Of a stretch of DNA of 57,950 nucleotides, positions 15,905 through 23,731 are shown piece after piece. The notes beneath the pieces were generated by a model that had not been told where the DNA came from, did not search any database, and saw only the letters and a program-made list of their open reading frames with translations. Position 1 is the stretch's first letter, and each line of letters opens with the position of its first letter. Source of the stretch: a virus. The position numbers and the translations under genes are program-made. Location: positions 1 to 57,950 of the IMG/VR virus record IMGVR_UViG_3300005471_000004, one strand, 5' to 3'.

Positions 15905-16405
15905 TCAGAACGGCGGTTCGTCGGGCCAGGTCTGCTGTTGCGTGGACTGCCTGGGCGGCTCGGCGGTGGCCCAAGGGTCAGGGGCGGACGGGGTCGACTG
16001 CTGCTGACGGCCGCCGTACCCGCCACCGCCTCCATCGCCACGGGTCACCTTGTTGATCTTCGCGGTGGCGTAGCGCAGCGACGGGCCGATCTCGTCTACC
16101 TCCAGCTCGACAACCGTGCGCTTCTCGCCCTCCTTCGTCTCGAACGAGCGCTGACGCAGCCGTCCCGTCACGAGCACGCGGGACCCTCGCGCGAGCGACT
16201 CGGCCACGTTCTCGGCGACCTGACGCCACACGTTGCACCTCAGGAACAGCGCCTCGCCGTCCTTCCATTCGCCGGACTGGCGGTCAAAGGCGCGGGGCGT
16301 GGAGGCGACCGTGAAGGACGTCACCGCCGCGCCGGACTGGGTGAAGCGGAGTTCGGGGTCAGCGACCAGATTTCCGACCACGGTCAGTACCGTTTCGCCT
16401 GACAT
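15905..16405 (-). CDS. ssb: Single-stranded DNA-binding protein
   Basis: A 166-residue protein with the SSB OB-fold pattern: an N-terminal [18 protein letters not shown], a [12 protein letters not shown] segment, [20 protein letters not shown], a Gly/Gln/Pro-rich linker and the acidic C-terminal end DEPPF. The tip is what bacterial SSBs use to recruit replication and repair partners, so it should bind host replication proteins as well as phage ssDNA. It is the last gene of the leftward operon with ERF and HNH genes. Its ATG overlaps the stop of the 16405 gene. Confidence 0.95.
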   Translation of the reverse strand: MSGETVLTVVGNLVADPELRFTQSGAAVTSFTVASTPRAFDRQSGEWKDGEALFLRCNVWRQVAENVAESLARGSRVLVTGRLRQRSFETKEGEKRTVVELEVDEIGPSLRYATAKINKVTRGDGGGGGYGGRQQQSTPSAPDPWATAEPPRQSTQQQTWPDEPPF

Positions 16406-16809
16406 CAGGCATTACCTGCTTTCATCTTGTCAGTGTGAGCCTTGAGCCTGTAGGCCCAGGCCAGCGCTTCTTCCGAGGTCTCCGCGTCGGCCATGCGGGC
16501 ACGCAACCATGACTCGTGCTCGGTGTCGTCATGGTCGTACATCTCTTGAGGGAAGCGGTCGAACTCGTCCGCCTCGTCCACGCAGTCCCAGTCGCCCTCG
16601 TGCAGCTTCCTGGCGATCTGCCGGACGTACGGGCGCAGGACGTCGTCCAGCCTGGCGCGCGTCTGGGGGTTTTTCAGGACCTCGTCGAAGTCGGCTTCAT
16701 CGCCCGCTGCACCGGCGTTGTAGCCGATCGCCCACACGGCGGCGGCCAGATGGTCCGCCGCCCGCAGGGCGGTGTCCATGATCTCGGTACCGCCACACCA
16801 CCCCATCAC
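16405..16809 (-). CDS. Hypothetical acidic protein
   Basis: A 134-residue acidic helical protein. The start is either GTG 16809 or ATG 16806. Both overlap the stop of the upstream gene. It has Asp/Glu-rich helices ([19 protein letters not shown]) and no Cys cluster or catalytic motif. Placement directly ahead of ssb suggests co-expression with replication functions. Confidence 0.7.
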   Translation of the reverse strand: MMGWCGGTEIMDTALRAADHLAAAVWAIGYNAGAAGDEADFDEVLKNPQTRARLDDVLRPYVRQIARKLHEGDWDCVDEADEFDRFPQEMYDHDDTEHESWLRARMADAETSEEALAWAYRLKAHTDKMKAGNA

Positions 16810-17258
16810 TTCACCGCCTTCAGGGTCTCGCTGCGCACGGTGGCCGAACCCAGCAGGGGCACGATCATGCGCAGGGTGTTGACGCCTACCCCGAGTGAGC
16901 GCAGCGCCGTGGTGCCGATCATCTCGTCAGCCACGGCGTCCAGCACGGCCCGCAGACCGGCCAGCTCGGCGGCGCGCGCGGGGACCTCGCTGGCACGCTT
17001 AGGCCGGTAGTACGCCTTGCCGGTGTAGCCGGACCGGTCGCGGGGGATGTCCTCTTCAGTGACCGGCTGACCCCTGCGCAGCTTCGCGCGGATGGCAGCG
17101 GTCGCCTTCATCCACTTCTCCTCGTGCAGCGACAGCCACTCCTTGCGGTGCTCGTCGTCGGCCGCCGCGTTGCGCGCGTGGATGTCGACGATGGCCGCGT
17201 GCTCCATCCTGATCGCCTTGTCGATCGCCTCGATCAGTGCGGACCGGTTGAACTGCAT
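16806..17258 (-). CDS. Hypothetical protein
   Basis: A 150-residue protein. I use ATG 17258 because GAGAGGAGC lies just upstream; the longer frame would read through the HNH gene. The N-terminal 60 residues are a long charged helix, followed by a basic hinge (RAKLRRGQPVTEEDI) and a helical C-terminus. Unknown function. Confidence 0.7.
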   Translation of the reverse strand: MQFNRSALIEAIDKAIRMEHAAIVDIHARNAAADDEHRKEWLSLHEEKWMKATAAIRAKLRRGQPVTEEDIPRDRSGYTGKAYYRPKRASEVPARAAELAGLRAVLDAVADEMIGTTALRSLGVGVNTLRMIVPLLGSATVRSETLKAVK

Positions 17259-17575
17259 CTCGTGCTCCTCTCGTTGATCTTCGCGTTCTTCGCCTGCTGG
17301 CCCATCGCGCCGCCCTGCTTGTTGCCGCAGGGCCAGCACGACGGCCGGATGTTCTCGCGCCGGTAGGTGCCGCCCTGCCATCCCGGGATGATGCGGTCCA
17401 CGTTGACGGTCTTGACCGTGAGCACCGTTGGGCAGTGCGAACAGGTGCAGGTGATGCCGTCGCCGAACGTGTTGATCAGGTATTCGCGCCGCCTGCGCCG
17501 GTCGGCCGCGCTACCTCGGCTGTTCGTGTTGGTCGCCCGCCGGGTCCACTTCCCGTCGGGGGTCTTCCTCGGCAT
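17234..17575 (-). CDS. HNH endonuclease
   Basis: A 113-residue protein with the HNH/zinc pattern: CSHC at about residues 45-48, VDRIIPGWQGGTYRRENIRP at about 58-77, then CWPCGNKQGG. The paired CxxC motifs bracket the catalytic segment as in phage HNH proteins. The usual His of the first motif appears as Asp-Arg-Ile (VDRI), a common variant. A GGAG site precedes ATG 17575. HNH proteins often aid DNA packaging or act as homing nucleases; this one is far from the terminase genes. Confidence 0.85.
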   Translation of the reverse strand: MPRKTPDGKWTRRATNTNSRGSAADRRRRREYLINTFGDGITCTCSHCPTVLTVKTVNVDRIIPGWQGGTYRRENIRPSCWPCGNKQGGAMGQQAKNAKINERSTRCSSTGPH

Positions 17576-17825
17576 CTACTACTCCTCGGTAGGTGTCGCG
17601 TGAATAGTGCGCGGTCCCGTAGTGCCAGCCGTTCGTGTGACCGCAGGGGTAGGGCGACTTCCCGCCCTCCGGGTGACGCTTCTTCGCGGCCCGGCGGGCG
17701 GCCTTGCGGGAAGCCCATGCGGTCTTGTCGTGGATGTAGCAGTGCCCGAGCCAGTCGGGGCCGTCCTTGCCCAGTGGTCTCTGCCGCCCGGACGTGTATC
17801 CGGAGAGGTGGTACTTCCTGGCCAA
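17511..17825 (-). CDS. Hypothetical basic protein with conserved small-phage pattern
   Basis: A 104-residue basic protein starting at TTG 17825 with AGGAGG six bases upstream. It overlaps the HNH gene by 65 bases. The pattern LGHCYIHDKTAWASRKAARRAAKKRH followed by YPCGHTNGWHYGTAH suggests a small zinc-binding or nucleic-acid-binding protein. Similar small proteins are common in actinophages, but their function is unknown. Confidence 0.7.
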   Translation of the reverse strand: MARKYHLSGYTSGRQRPLGKDGPDWLGHCYIHDKTAWASRKAARRAAKKRHPEGGKSPYPCGHTNGWHYGTAHYSRDTYRGVVDAEEDPRREVDPAGDQHEQPR

Positions 17826-17835
17826 CCCGCACCTC

Positions 17836-18588
17836 CTAGTACGGTCTGCCCCCGTTTGAGCCCCCGGCCTGGAAGGTCGCCTGCACGCTGCGCAGCACCG
17901 ATTGATAGCCGGACAGCGTCGACCGCAGGTTGTGCATCGCGGCCTTGGCGGCCCGGTGCACCATGTCGGTCCGGTCCTTGGCGTCGGCCAGCTCGGCGCA
18001 CTCGACCTCGGCGACGTTGCGACGCAGCTCCATCGGACCGGTCGCCTTCGTGAAGGCCAGGGCGTAGGCGCGGCTGTAGGCGCGGTCCGCCTCGCTGGCC
18101 TGCTCCAGCGCCCATCGCTCGAACGCCTGGCCCTCCTCCAGCCGCTGGACGCAGTCGAGCATCAGCCGTTCCACCTGGTCCGGCCGGTAGTCCTCCGCCG
18201 GGCCGATCAGGGCCAGCGTGCGGGCGATCGGGTCGGCGGCCGCCACCGTGACGGCCGCCGGGCCGTGTGCGTCCACGCGTTCCGGCGACAGCGCCACGGT
18301 TGGCGCGGCCAGCTCCGGCGCGGGGAAGTACTGGCCGCACCCGCAGACGACCACCGTGACGCCCTCGTGCAGGGTGGTGTTCGCGTACGGCTCCAGGTCG
18401 CAGTCACCATGCTTGCTGCGCTCCAGTGCCGCGTGCACGGCGTCGGCGAGCTGGTCCGCGAGCATGGCCGCGAGCATGGCCGCATCCATCTCGGCATTGA
18501 ACGCGGCTGACTCGGCGTCCGCCTCGGGGTCCACGCCAGGCATGTAGGTCTGCGCGAGGTCCGCTGCGTGGTCCGCGTCGTGGCCCAT
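17836..18588 (-). CDS. Hypothetical protein of the recombination operon
   Basis: A 250-residue protein whose ATG overlaps the stop of the ERF gene (ATGA). The N-terminal 60 residues are an Ala/Asp/Met-rich helix. A CGCGQYFPAP motif follows near residue 82. The C-terminal half is a long helix ending in LRSTLSGYQSVLRSVQATF. Tight coupling to the ERF gene suggests a partner role in recombination or early DNA metabolism. Confidence 0.7.
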   Translation of the reverse strand: MGHDADHAADLAQTYMPGVDPEADAESAAFNAEMDAAMLAAMLADQLADAVHAALERSKHGDCDLEPYANTTLHEGVTVVVCGCGQYFPAPELAAPTVALSPERVDAHGPAAVTVAAADPIARTLALIGPAEDYRPDQVERLMLDCVQRLEEGQAFERWALEQASEADRAYSRAYALAFTKATGPMELRRNVAEVECAELADAKDRTDMVHRAAKAAMHNLRSTLSGYQSVLRSVQATFQAGGSNGGRPY

Positions 18589-20093
18589 CAGACACCTACC
18601 TGCGCGTTCACGGTGGCGGCGTACTGGTTCAGGGTGGTCTGCCGACCGTCCGCGTGCTGGATCACGGTCTCACCGATCCCGGCCGTGGTGATGGCCCGGA
18701 GGATCTTGTCCAGGCGGGGACGCTGCTCCTCCTTTGCGAACCCGGCCAGCGCGATCAGCGCGTTCTGTGCCGCCGTGGCCTTCTCCTCCGGCGAGCGGTC
18801 ATCGACCGGCGGGGCAGACGCGGTCTCGCTGTTCCCGACCTCCTCGGGCGCGGTGTGCCGCCGAGAATCCACGTGCTGCTCGTGTCCGGCCTGCTGTGTC
18901 TGGCGAGCCGGGGTGGCGTTCTCCCACGATTCGCCCGCGTCGCCACGGCCGTACGTGGTGCCGCCCTCGGTGCCGTCCCGGCCGTCGGACTCGGGCAGGC
19001 CGTTGACCGGGATCATCAGCGCCTGGAGCAGCGCGTACTTCAGGCGCATGCTGTCGGCCTTGCTGGTCGACTTGTCGCCGTTGTCGCGCGCCTCGCCGTC
19101 CATCTCGACGGCGGCCATCTCGGAGCCGTCGACCAGCGACACGAAGACGTAGCGCTGCGTCACCCACACGTGCGTCCAGTTCTGGCGATAGCCGTCCTTG
19201 CTGACGACCTCGTATCGCTCGATCCGGCGGTCGACGATCTCGCGCGGCTGGAACATCACACCGACCTCGCGCAGCGCGCGGCCGACCGCGTCCATCGCCG
19301 CGTCGATCGAGCGGAACTGGTAGCCGCCCATCTTCTTGTCTGCGGTCTTGTCCTTGCCCAGCTCGGTGACGAGCTTCATCAGCTGGTGCACCTGGCCGTA
19401 GATCGCGGGCACCCCGGACATCGGTGCGGCACCCAGGACCAGGCCGTCACGCGCGGTCGCCATCACGTCCGCCATGCGCTCGATGGCGCCGAACGACGGC
19501 GAATCCAGGTATTTGCCGAGCTGCTCCACGCGCTCCGCCACGGCGTTGATCCGCCGGTGGGCCTCGTTGACCTGGCCATGCACGCTGCTGACGTCCTCGG
19601 TGCTGGCCGGGGCGACACCGGCCTCGTCGAACAGGCGCACCTTGTCGGACAGTTCGCCTACCACGCTGACGAGGTCGGCGATGCTGGGCATCTGCTCGCG
19701 CAGTTCCTCGATCGCCTTGGTGGCAGCCTTGTTGTGCTGGTCGACGATCGTGGACATCCGCGCGAAGCTCTCGGCGGTCTTCTTCTCCAGCGCCTTGAGT
19801 ACGCCGCCCGGGTCGGGGTCGAGCGCGACGACGCCGTCCAGCTTGCTGACGCCCTCCAGCTTCGCGGTCAGCTCGCCCAGCTGCTTGTTGACGAAGTCGA
19901 CGAACTCGCTGAACTCACCGTCCAGCTCCTTCACGCGGGGGTCGATCATCGACGCGTCGTTGATGGGGATGCCCTCGCGCAGCCGGTCGCGGATCTCGGT
20001 CAGCTCGGTGCGCAGCTGTGCGGTGCCCTCCAGGGCCTCCTCGGCCGGTTCCTTGGCGGTCGGCTTGCGGACGGCGGGCTCTGCGTTGGTCAT
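18588..20093 (-). CDS. ERF-family single-strand annealing protein with long N-terminal coiled coil
   Basis: A 501-residue protein with AAAGGA ahead of ATG 20093. ERF-family features occupy about residues 235-370: a GGYQFRSIDAAMDAVGRALRE segment, a basic strand ending in NWTHVWVTQRYVFVSL, and GDKSTSKADSMRLKYALLQAL. These proteins anneal complementary ssDNA during phage recombination. Residues 20-230 form a long predicted coiled coil not typical of the family, and residues 370-501 hold a low-complexity linker and a small helical tail. Co-expression with SSB supports the role. Confidence 0.85.
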   Translation of the reverse strand: MTNAEPAVRKPTAKEPAEEALEGTAQLRTELTEIRDRLREGIPINDASMIDPRVKELDGEFSEFVDFVNKQLGELTAKLEGVSKLDGVVALDPDPGGVLKALEKKTAESFARMSTIVDQHNKAATKAIEELREQMPSIADLVSVVGELSDKVRLFDEAGVAPASTEDVSSVHGQVNEAHRRINAVAERVEQLGKYLDSPSFGAIERMADVMATARDGLVLGAAPMSGVPAIYGQVHQLMKLVTELGKDKTADKKMGGYQFRSIDAAMDAVGRALREVGVMFQPREIVDRRIERYEVVSKDGYRQNWTHVWVTQRYVFVSLVDGSEMAAVEMDGEARDNGDKSTSKADSMRLKYALLQALMIPVNGLPESDGRDGTEGGTTYGRGDAGESWENATPARQTQQAGHEQHVDSRRHTAPEEVGNSETASAPPVDDRSPEEKATAAQNALIALAGFAKEEQRPRLDKILRAITTAGIGETVIQHADGRQTTLNQYAATVNAQVGV

Positions 20094-20127
20094 GGGAGTC
20101 CTTTCCGGTTTGGCGTGGATGGATGGG

Positions 20128-20526
20128 TCAGGCCTGCTCGGCGGCGGCCTTCTCGTCGGCGAGCCACGGAAGCTCGCCGGTCTCAGTGAACCGCTTGAGC
20201 GCCTCTTCGACCACCTGTGTCACCCGGTAGCCGTGCGCGGTGATCTTGCGCTTCTGGCGCTCGTAGGCACCGGAGGCGACGTCGAACCGGAACGGCTCGC
20301 GCTTGGGCTTCTGCCCGGCGGGCGAGCGGACGATGCGCGCCTCGAAGCGGACGCCGTCGCCACGCTCGTAGCGCATGATCGCCTCGCGGCCGATGTCCGA
20401 CAGGCTGGTGCGCTTGACGCCGTACTTCTCGCGCTCGTACTTCTGGAGCGCCTTCATGCGCTTCATCGCCGCGTCGTAGATCGGCTTCTTGATCGAGAGA
20501 TCGACTTGGTGCCGGTCAACTGCCAT
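20128..20526 (-). CDS. Candidate DNA-binding protein (ribbon-helix-helix-like)
   Basis: A 132-residue basic protein with AGGAGG ahead of ATG 20526; the longer frame would cross the promoter. The N-terminus (DLSIKKPIYDAAMKRMKAL) and a second region (FRFDVASGAYERQKRKITAHGYRVTQVVEEALKRF) each have a short strand followed by two helices, the layout of ribbon-helix-helix proteins. It is the first gene of the leftward early operon. It could regulate the phage's repeated promoters; that is inference. Confidence 0.55.
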   Translation of the reverse strand: MAVDRHQVDLSIKKPIYDAAMKRMKALQKYEREKYGVKRTSLSDIGREAIMRYERGDGVRFEARIVRSPAGQKPKREPFRFDVASGAYERQKRKITAHGYRVTQVVEEALKRFTETGELPWLADEKAAAEQA

Positions 20527-20551
20527 GCGGGGTACCTCCTTACGTTTGATG

Positions 20552-20580
20552 ATAGTACCCCGTACAGTCAGGGGGCACAA
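20552..20580 (-). promoter_or_regulatory. Composite-type promoter, leftward, for the 20526-15905 operon
   Basis: A minus-strand TTGTGC box (20575-20580), a 17-bp spacer with CCCC...GGGG arms and a TACTAT -10 box. It has the same layout as the other composite promoters but lacks the conserved leader; a plain AGGAGG site serves the first gene. Confidence 0.8.
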
Positions 20581-20629
20581 CGGCCACCATAGCCGTAGGA
20601 CGACCGGATGAACAACCTCGGAGGAACCG

Positions 20630-21013
20630 ATGGCACCACGGATTGACTGGGGTTCGATACGGGAGCTGCTCTGGAAGCGTTGCGGCGGCCTGTGCGAGGC
20701 CAGTGGCGTGCCGCTCGACCCGGACACGTTCGACGTCCACCACCGGCGGAACAAGGGGATGGGCGGCACCTCGCGGCCCGACCGCGACGCGGTGTGGAAC
20801 CTGCTCGCCCTCGACCCGCTCGTCCACAACGGCGGCCCGCAATCGGTGCACGGCCGCCGGAAGTGGGCGGAGGATCGAGGGTTCCTGGTTCCCAAGAACG
20901 TGAACCGGGTTCAGCTCTGGCCCGTCAAGCTGCATGATCGCACGTGGGTTCTGCTCCGTCCGGACGGGGAGTATCACCAGTTCCCCGTCCGGACGGAGGG
21001 AGTCAGGCCTTGA
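20630..21013 (+). CDS. HNH endonuclease-like protein
   Basis: A 127-residue protein with CGGAGGAA ahead of ATG 20630. The segment FDVHHRRNKGMGG near residues 34-46 is the HH motif of HNH nucleases, followed by a WNLLALDPLVHNGGPQSVHG stretch with the conserved Asn and His. One CGGLC motif precedes it. The C-terminus is beta-rich. It is transcribed away from the 20526 operon and converges with the 21245 gene. Confidence 0.8.
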   Translation: MAPRIDWGSIRELLWKRCGGLCEASGVPLDPDTFDVHHRRNKGMGGTSRPDRDAVWNLLALDPLVHNGGPQSVHGRRKWAEDRGFLVPKNVNRVQLWPVKLHDRTWVLLRPDGEYHQFPVRTEGVRP

Positions 21014-21245
21014 AGACCAGCTCGCCGATCCGCACGCCCTGGTGATCCAGAACCGGCACGTTCACGCCGGGCATTCCGAGCTTGGCGAACACGTCCTGTC
21101 GAGCCTGGATCGCCGCCCGCTCCTCACGGGAGAACTTCACCGACTGAGCGATGAGCATGCTCTTCGCGATCACGGTGGGCAGTTCCGGGAGGGTCTTCAG
21201 TGAGGCGACGAGGGCCAGCTCTTCGGCGGTGATCGTGTTCGACAT
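21003..21245 (-). CDS. Hypothetical small protein
   Basis: An 80-residue helical protein. ATG 21245 follows the conserved leader. Its stop overlaps the stop region of the HNH gene by 11 bases on the opposite strand. The sequence AAIQARQDVFAKLG resembles a helix-loop segment. Unknown role; transcribed alone from the promoter at 21286-21315. Confidence 0.75.
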   Translation of the reverse strand: MSNTITAEELALVASLKTLPELPTVIAKSMLIAQSVKFSREERAAIQARQDVFAKLGMPGVNVPVLDHQGVRIGELVFKA

Positions 21246-21285
21246 TTCGGTTCTCCCTGTCGGTCGTTCCTGGCCTGATGAGAGA

Positions 21286-21315
21286 ACTGTATCCCACGTG
21301 CGGTGGGGGTGTCAA
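21286..21315 (-). promoter_or_regulatory. Composite promoter, leftward, for the 21245 gene
   Basis: A minus-strand TTGACA box (21310-21315), an 18-bp spacer containing CCCAC...GTGGG and a TACAGT -10 box (21286-21291) are followed by the leader GGAACGACCGACAGGGAGAA. Confidence 0.9.
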
Positions 21316-21325
21316 GTGGTACCGA

Positions 21326-21544
21326 CTAGCGCGACAGCAGCGGCTGACCGGCCGCCACGTCCGAAAACTGGGACACGAACAGAAGTTCGATCAGGTCGGT
21401 GCACCCGGCGCAGTCGGGGTTGATCAGCGGCACGCCGTGTTCGCAGGTGGTGCAGGTGTCACAGCACTCCTTACCCCACTTGTTGATAGTGGACGCGGGG
21501 TTGGCGTCGGCGATCTTGCGGAGGCAGTTGTGACAGCGCTTCAT
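21326..21544 (-). CDS. Small cysteine-rich (zinc-binding-like) protein
   Basis: A 72-residue protein starting at ATG 21544 after the conserved leader. It has seven Cys residues in CHNC, ECCDTCTTC and CAGC motifs plus a His, compatible with two zinc sites. No enzymatic motif. It is transcribed alone and probably regulates or binds a host protein. That is inference. Confidence 0.75.
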   Translation of the reverse strand: MKRCHNCLRKIADANPASTINKWGKECCDTCTTCEHGVPLINPDCAGCTDLIELLFVSQFSDVAAGQPLLSR

Positions 21545-21583
21545 CTTAGGTTCTCCCTGTCGGTCGTTCCTGCTGATAGGACT

Positions 21584-21613
21584 ATCATGCCCCATGAGTG
21601 GTGGGGGTGTCAA
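21584..21613 (-). promoter_or_regulatory. Composite promoter, leftward, for the 21544 gene
   Basis: A minus-strand TTGACA box (21608-21613), an 18-bp spacer with palindromic arms and a CATGAT -10 box precede the conserved leader and ATG 21544. Confidence 0.88.
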
Positions 21614-21626
21614 GTGGACAAAAGTC

Positions 21627-21658
21627 AGGCCCCGCCAGAGGGTGATCCGGCGGGGCCT
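21627..21658. terminator. 10-bp hairpin
   Basis: A perfect inverted repeat (AGGCCCCGCC, 21627-21636 with 21649-21658) with a 12-base loop sits between the leftward promoter and the replication genes. A terminator for rightward transcription from 20630 or an insulator is likely. Confidence 0.55.
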
Positions 21659-21795
21659 GCATCTAGTGGTTCGCGATCGCGATCCGGCACGGTTCTTGAT
21701 CTTCAACCACACTGGCGCTCGTATCGGACGGGCGCCGAGATCGAGGGTAGCAGCCGCCCAACACCGTGGTAGCGTTCATGTCCTGAACAGCGAAC

Positions 21796-21828
21796 GGCCC
21801 CCGCGACGCCTGGCAGCGTCCGAGGGCC
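21796..21828 (+). other. Leader hairpin ahead of the replication operon
   Basis: A stem formed by GGCCC...GGGCC and GACGC...GCGTC (21796-21809 with 21816-21828) lies just ahead of the strong GGAGGGG site and the TTG leader ORF. It may be a terminator or attenuator controlling entry into the replication genes. Confidence 0.45.
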
Positions 21829-21856
21829 ATGACCCCTGATCGAGGAGGGGATTTAT

Positions 21857-21922
21857 TTGCGCACCACCGTACCGCGTGAAGCGCCCGCAGTCGAGTCGAC
21901 CTCCTGCGCGGTGAACGCGTGA
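21857..21922 (+). CDS. 21-aa leader peptide coupled to the replication gene
   Basis: A short frame starts with TTG 21857 after GAGGAGGGG at good spacing and ends with TGA 21920-21922, overlapping GTG 21919 of the next gene in a GTGA stop/start. The 21919 gene itself has no Shine-Dalgarno sequence, so translation of this mini-gene probably delivers ribosomes to it. Confidence 0.55.
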   Translation: MRTTVPREAPAVESTSCAVNA

Positions 21923-22833
21923 CCACCGTCCGCCGAGTGAATCGCCCTGCCGACAGGTTCACGATGGTCAGCAACGAGTTCGTGCGCGACGGACGCCTGT
22001 CTTTCCATGCGCGCGGTGTGGGCCTCTGGCTGCTCTCGCACACCGCTGGCTGGGAGTGCACCACCGAGCGCATCGCAATTGAGGCTGGCGTGGGCCGTGA
22101 CCAGATCCGCCGCGCCTTGCGCGAGCTGGAGGCTGCGAGCTACCTCCGGCGTACCCGTGAGCGGCTGGAGGGCGGCAAGCTGGGCCCAATGGTCTACGAG
22201 GTCCAATGCGTGCCGTTTGAGAATGAAAGCGCTGGTGAGGACCAGCGACTGGATTCCCAGGCGCTGGTTGGCCAGGCGCTGGCTGACAACCAGCATAAGA
22301 AGACCCATTCCAAGAAGACCACCGAAGAAGATCAACCCTCCGGGGGGAGCGACGCTGACGCGCCGTCCGCTCCGGGGCCGGACCCATCCCCGGAGGAAGA
22401 CATGCCTCGAACCGTCGCACCCGATCAGCCGGGCCTGTTCGATGCGCCCGTGGTCGAAAAGCCAAGGGCGCCGAGGAAGGAGCCGAAGCTCCCCGAGGGC
22501 GCGGCCGCTGTCGTGGCTGGGTTCGTCGAGAGCTACGAGCAGAGCCACGGCGGGACGCGCCCCTTGCGGTCGGACATCGGCCGGGTGGCGGCGGCTGCCA
22601 AGTTGATCTTGCGCAACGGCGAGGCCACACTGGAGCACCTCGTCTCGTGCGCCCGCAAGATGGGGCACGGGCCGTACGCGAACCTGTACCAAGAGCTGAA
22701 GTTCTCCCGGCCGTCGACACACGGCGCCGTGCCGCGCGCGGTGCTGCACGGTGATCCGCGCTGGGACGACGTGCACACCTCGATCCACCTGGACGAGGCC
22801 ACGCTGAACGCGCCGGTCGAGGCCTGGGCATGA
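21919..22833 (+). CDS. Helix-turn-helix replication protein (DnaD/replication-initiator-like)
   Basis: A 304-residue protein. Residues about 12-90 form a winged helix: FTMVSNEFVRDGRLSFHARGVGLWLLSH and then TTERIAIEAGVGRDQIRRALRELEAASYLRR, the classical recognition-helix pattern. A low-complexity linker (100-200) leads to a C-terminal helical domain (210-290). It is followed by a DnaC-like loader gene, as in lambda O/P-type or DnaD/DnaI-type replication pairs. It probably binds the phage origin, which may lie within the linker or nearby. Translation is coupled to a leader peptide. Confidence 0.75.
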   Translation: MTTVRRVNRPADRFTMVSNEFVRDGRLSFHARGVGLWLLSHTAGWECTTERIAIEAGVGRDQIRRALRELEAASYLRRTRERLEGGKLGPMVYEVQCVPFENESAGEDQRLDSQALVGQALADNQHKKTHSKKTTEEDQPSGGSDADAPSAPGPDPSPEEDMPRTVAPDQPGLFDAPVVEKPRAPRKEPKLPEGAAAVVAGFVESYEQSHGGTRPLRSDIGRVAAAAKLILRNGEATLEHLVSCARKMGHGPYANLYQELKFSRPSTHGAVPRAVLHGDPRWDDVHTSIHLDEATLNAPVEAWA

Positions 22834-23660
22834 GCGGGCTTGTGTCCCCCACTGATGGTGGGTACGGTTGGCCCATGGACGCATCACGTCGGCTGGACAG
22901 CGCTACCGAGCGCCGCGCCCAGATCGACCGCGCACGGGAGCAGAAGCCCAAGCGGACCCCCGAGGAGTCGAGGCGGCACCGGGGGGCCGTGCTGGACGCT
23001 GCCCTTGGGCTGGCGCGCAGGCACGCCGTCGATCTGGACAAGATCCGGCCCGCCACGGACGAGGAGATCGAGGCGGCCGAGATCGAGGCCATGCAGGAGA
23101 TCCTGGCCAGGCAGGCGGAGATCCGCCTGCGGGCCATCCCCGCGATCTACCGCGAGGCCACCAACGATGGAAGCCCCGAGCACCGGGCGGCCGGTGAGTG
23201 GCTGACCGCGTACCGCCGGGGTGTCCGGCGCAACCTGGTCATCCTCGGCTCCCCCGGAACCGGTAAGACCTACCTGGCGGCGGCCCTCGCGCGAGCGCTG
23301 CTGGTCAAGGACGTCGTGCCGGTCACGTTCACGACGAGCCAGCAGCTGGTCCAGTCCCTGCGCCCGTCCTCGGAGGACGGCGACGACCTCGGGATGATCC
23401 AGTACAAGCTTTCGCCGGTGCTCGTGCTGGACGACCTCGGCGCCGAGAAGGTGACCGAGTTCGTGATTGAGCAGCTGACCGCGCTGGCCAACGAGCGCAC
23501 CCAGCAGGCGCGGCCGACGATCATCACGTCCAACCTGGAGCCTGCCCAGATCAAGGCCGTCTACCAGGAACGGCGCCTGATCGAGCGCCTGTTCGGCAAC
23601 TGCGACCTGATCAAGCTGACGGGCAAGTCCCGCCGGGACGTCCTGCCCGCGTTCGAGTAA
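22830..23660 (+). CDS. DnaC/IstB-like AAA+ helicase loader
   Basis: A 276-residue protein from ATG 22830 (ATGA overlap), or 261 residues from ATG 22875, the start favoured by the internal promoter. Walker A GSPGTGKT is at residues 140-147 of the long form. A Walker B VLVLDDLGAEK follows about 50 residues later, then a sensor-like TIITSN and an arginine-rich RLIERLFGNC segment, all as in DnaC/DnaI-type loaders. It should load the host replicative helicase at the phage origin, working with the upstream HTH protein. Confidence 0.9.
   Translation: MSGLVSPTDGGYGWPMDASRRLDSATERRAQIDRAREQKPKRTPEESRRHRGAVLDAALGLARRHAVDLDKIRPATDEEIEAAEIEAMQEILARQAEIRLRAIPAIYREATNDGSPEHRAAGEWLTAYRRGVRRNLVILGSPGTGKTYLAAALARALLVKDVVPVTFTTSQQLVQSLRPSSEDGDDLGMIQYKLSPVLVLDDLGAEKVTEFVIEQLTALANERTQQARPTIITSNLEPAQIKAVYQERRLIERLFGNCDLIKLTGKSRRDVLPAFE
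22840..22868 (+). promoter_or_regulatory. Composite-type promoter giving a leaderless message for the DnaC-like gene
   Basis: A TTGTGT box (22840-22845), a 17-bp spacer with CCCAC...GTGGG arms and a TACGGT box (22863-22868) end only six bases before ATG 22875. A transcript starting there would be leaderless. The element lies inside the 5' end of the longer reading frame starting at 22830. Confidence 0.7.
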
Positions 23661-23668
23661 CCCGAGAC

Positions 23669-23711
23669 CGGCCCGGCCCCTCCCGACTTCCCTGCGGGAC
23701 GGACCGGGCCG
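23669..23711 (+). terminator. Hairpin after the helicase loader gene
   Basis: An imperfect stem pairs CGGCCCGG (23669-23676) with CCGGGCCG (23704-23711), with an inner TCCCG/CGGGA stem. It lies between the loader stop and the next ribosome binding site. No T tract. Confidence 0.55.
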
Positions 23712-23731
23712 CACACCTGGAGGAGGAGCGC

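Noticed and set aside
18654-20592. Two long plus-strand frames over the ERF gene
   Set aside because: The ERF domain on the minus strand is clear, and these frames lack starts with ribosome sites.
20600-20629. Possible promoter for the HNH gene at 20630
   Set aside because: No -35/-10 pair at acceptable spacing could be seen, so it is not reported as a feature.
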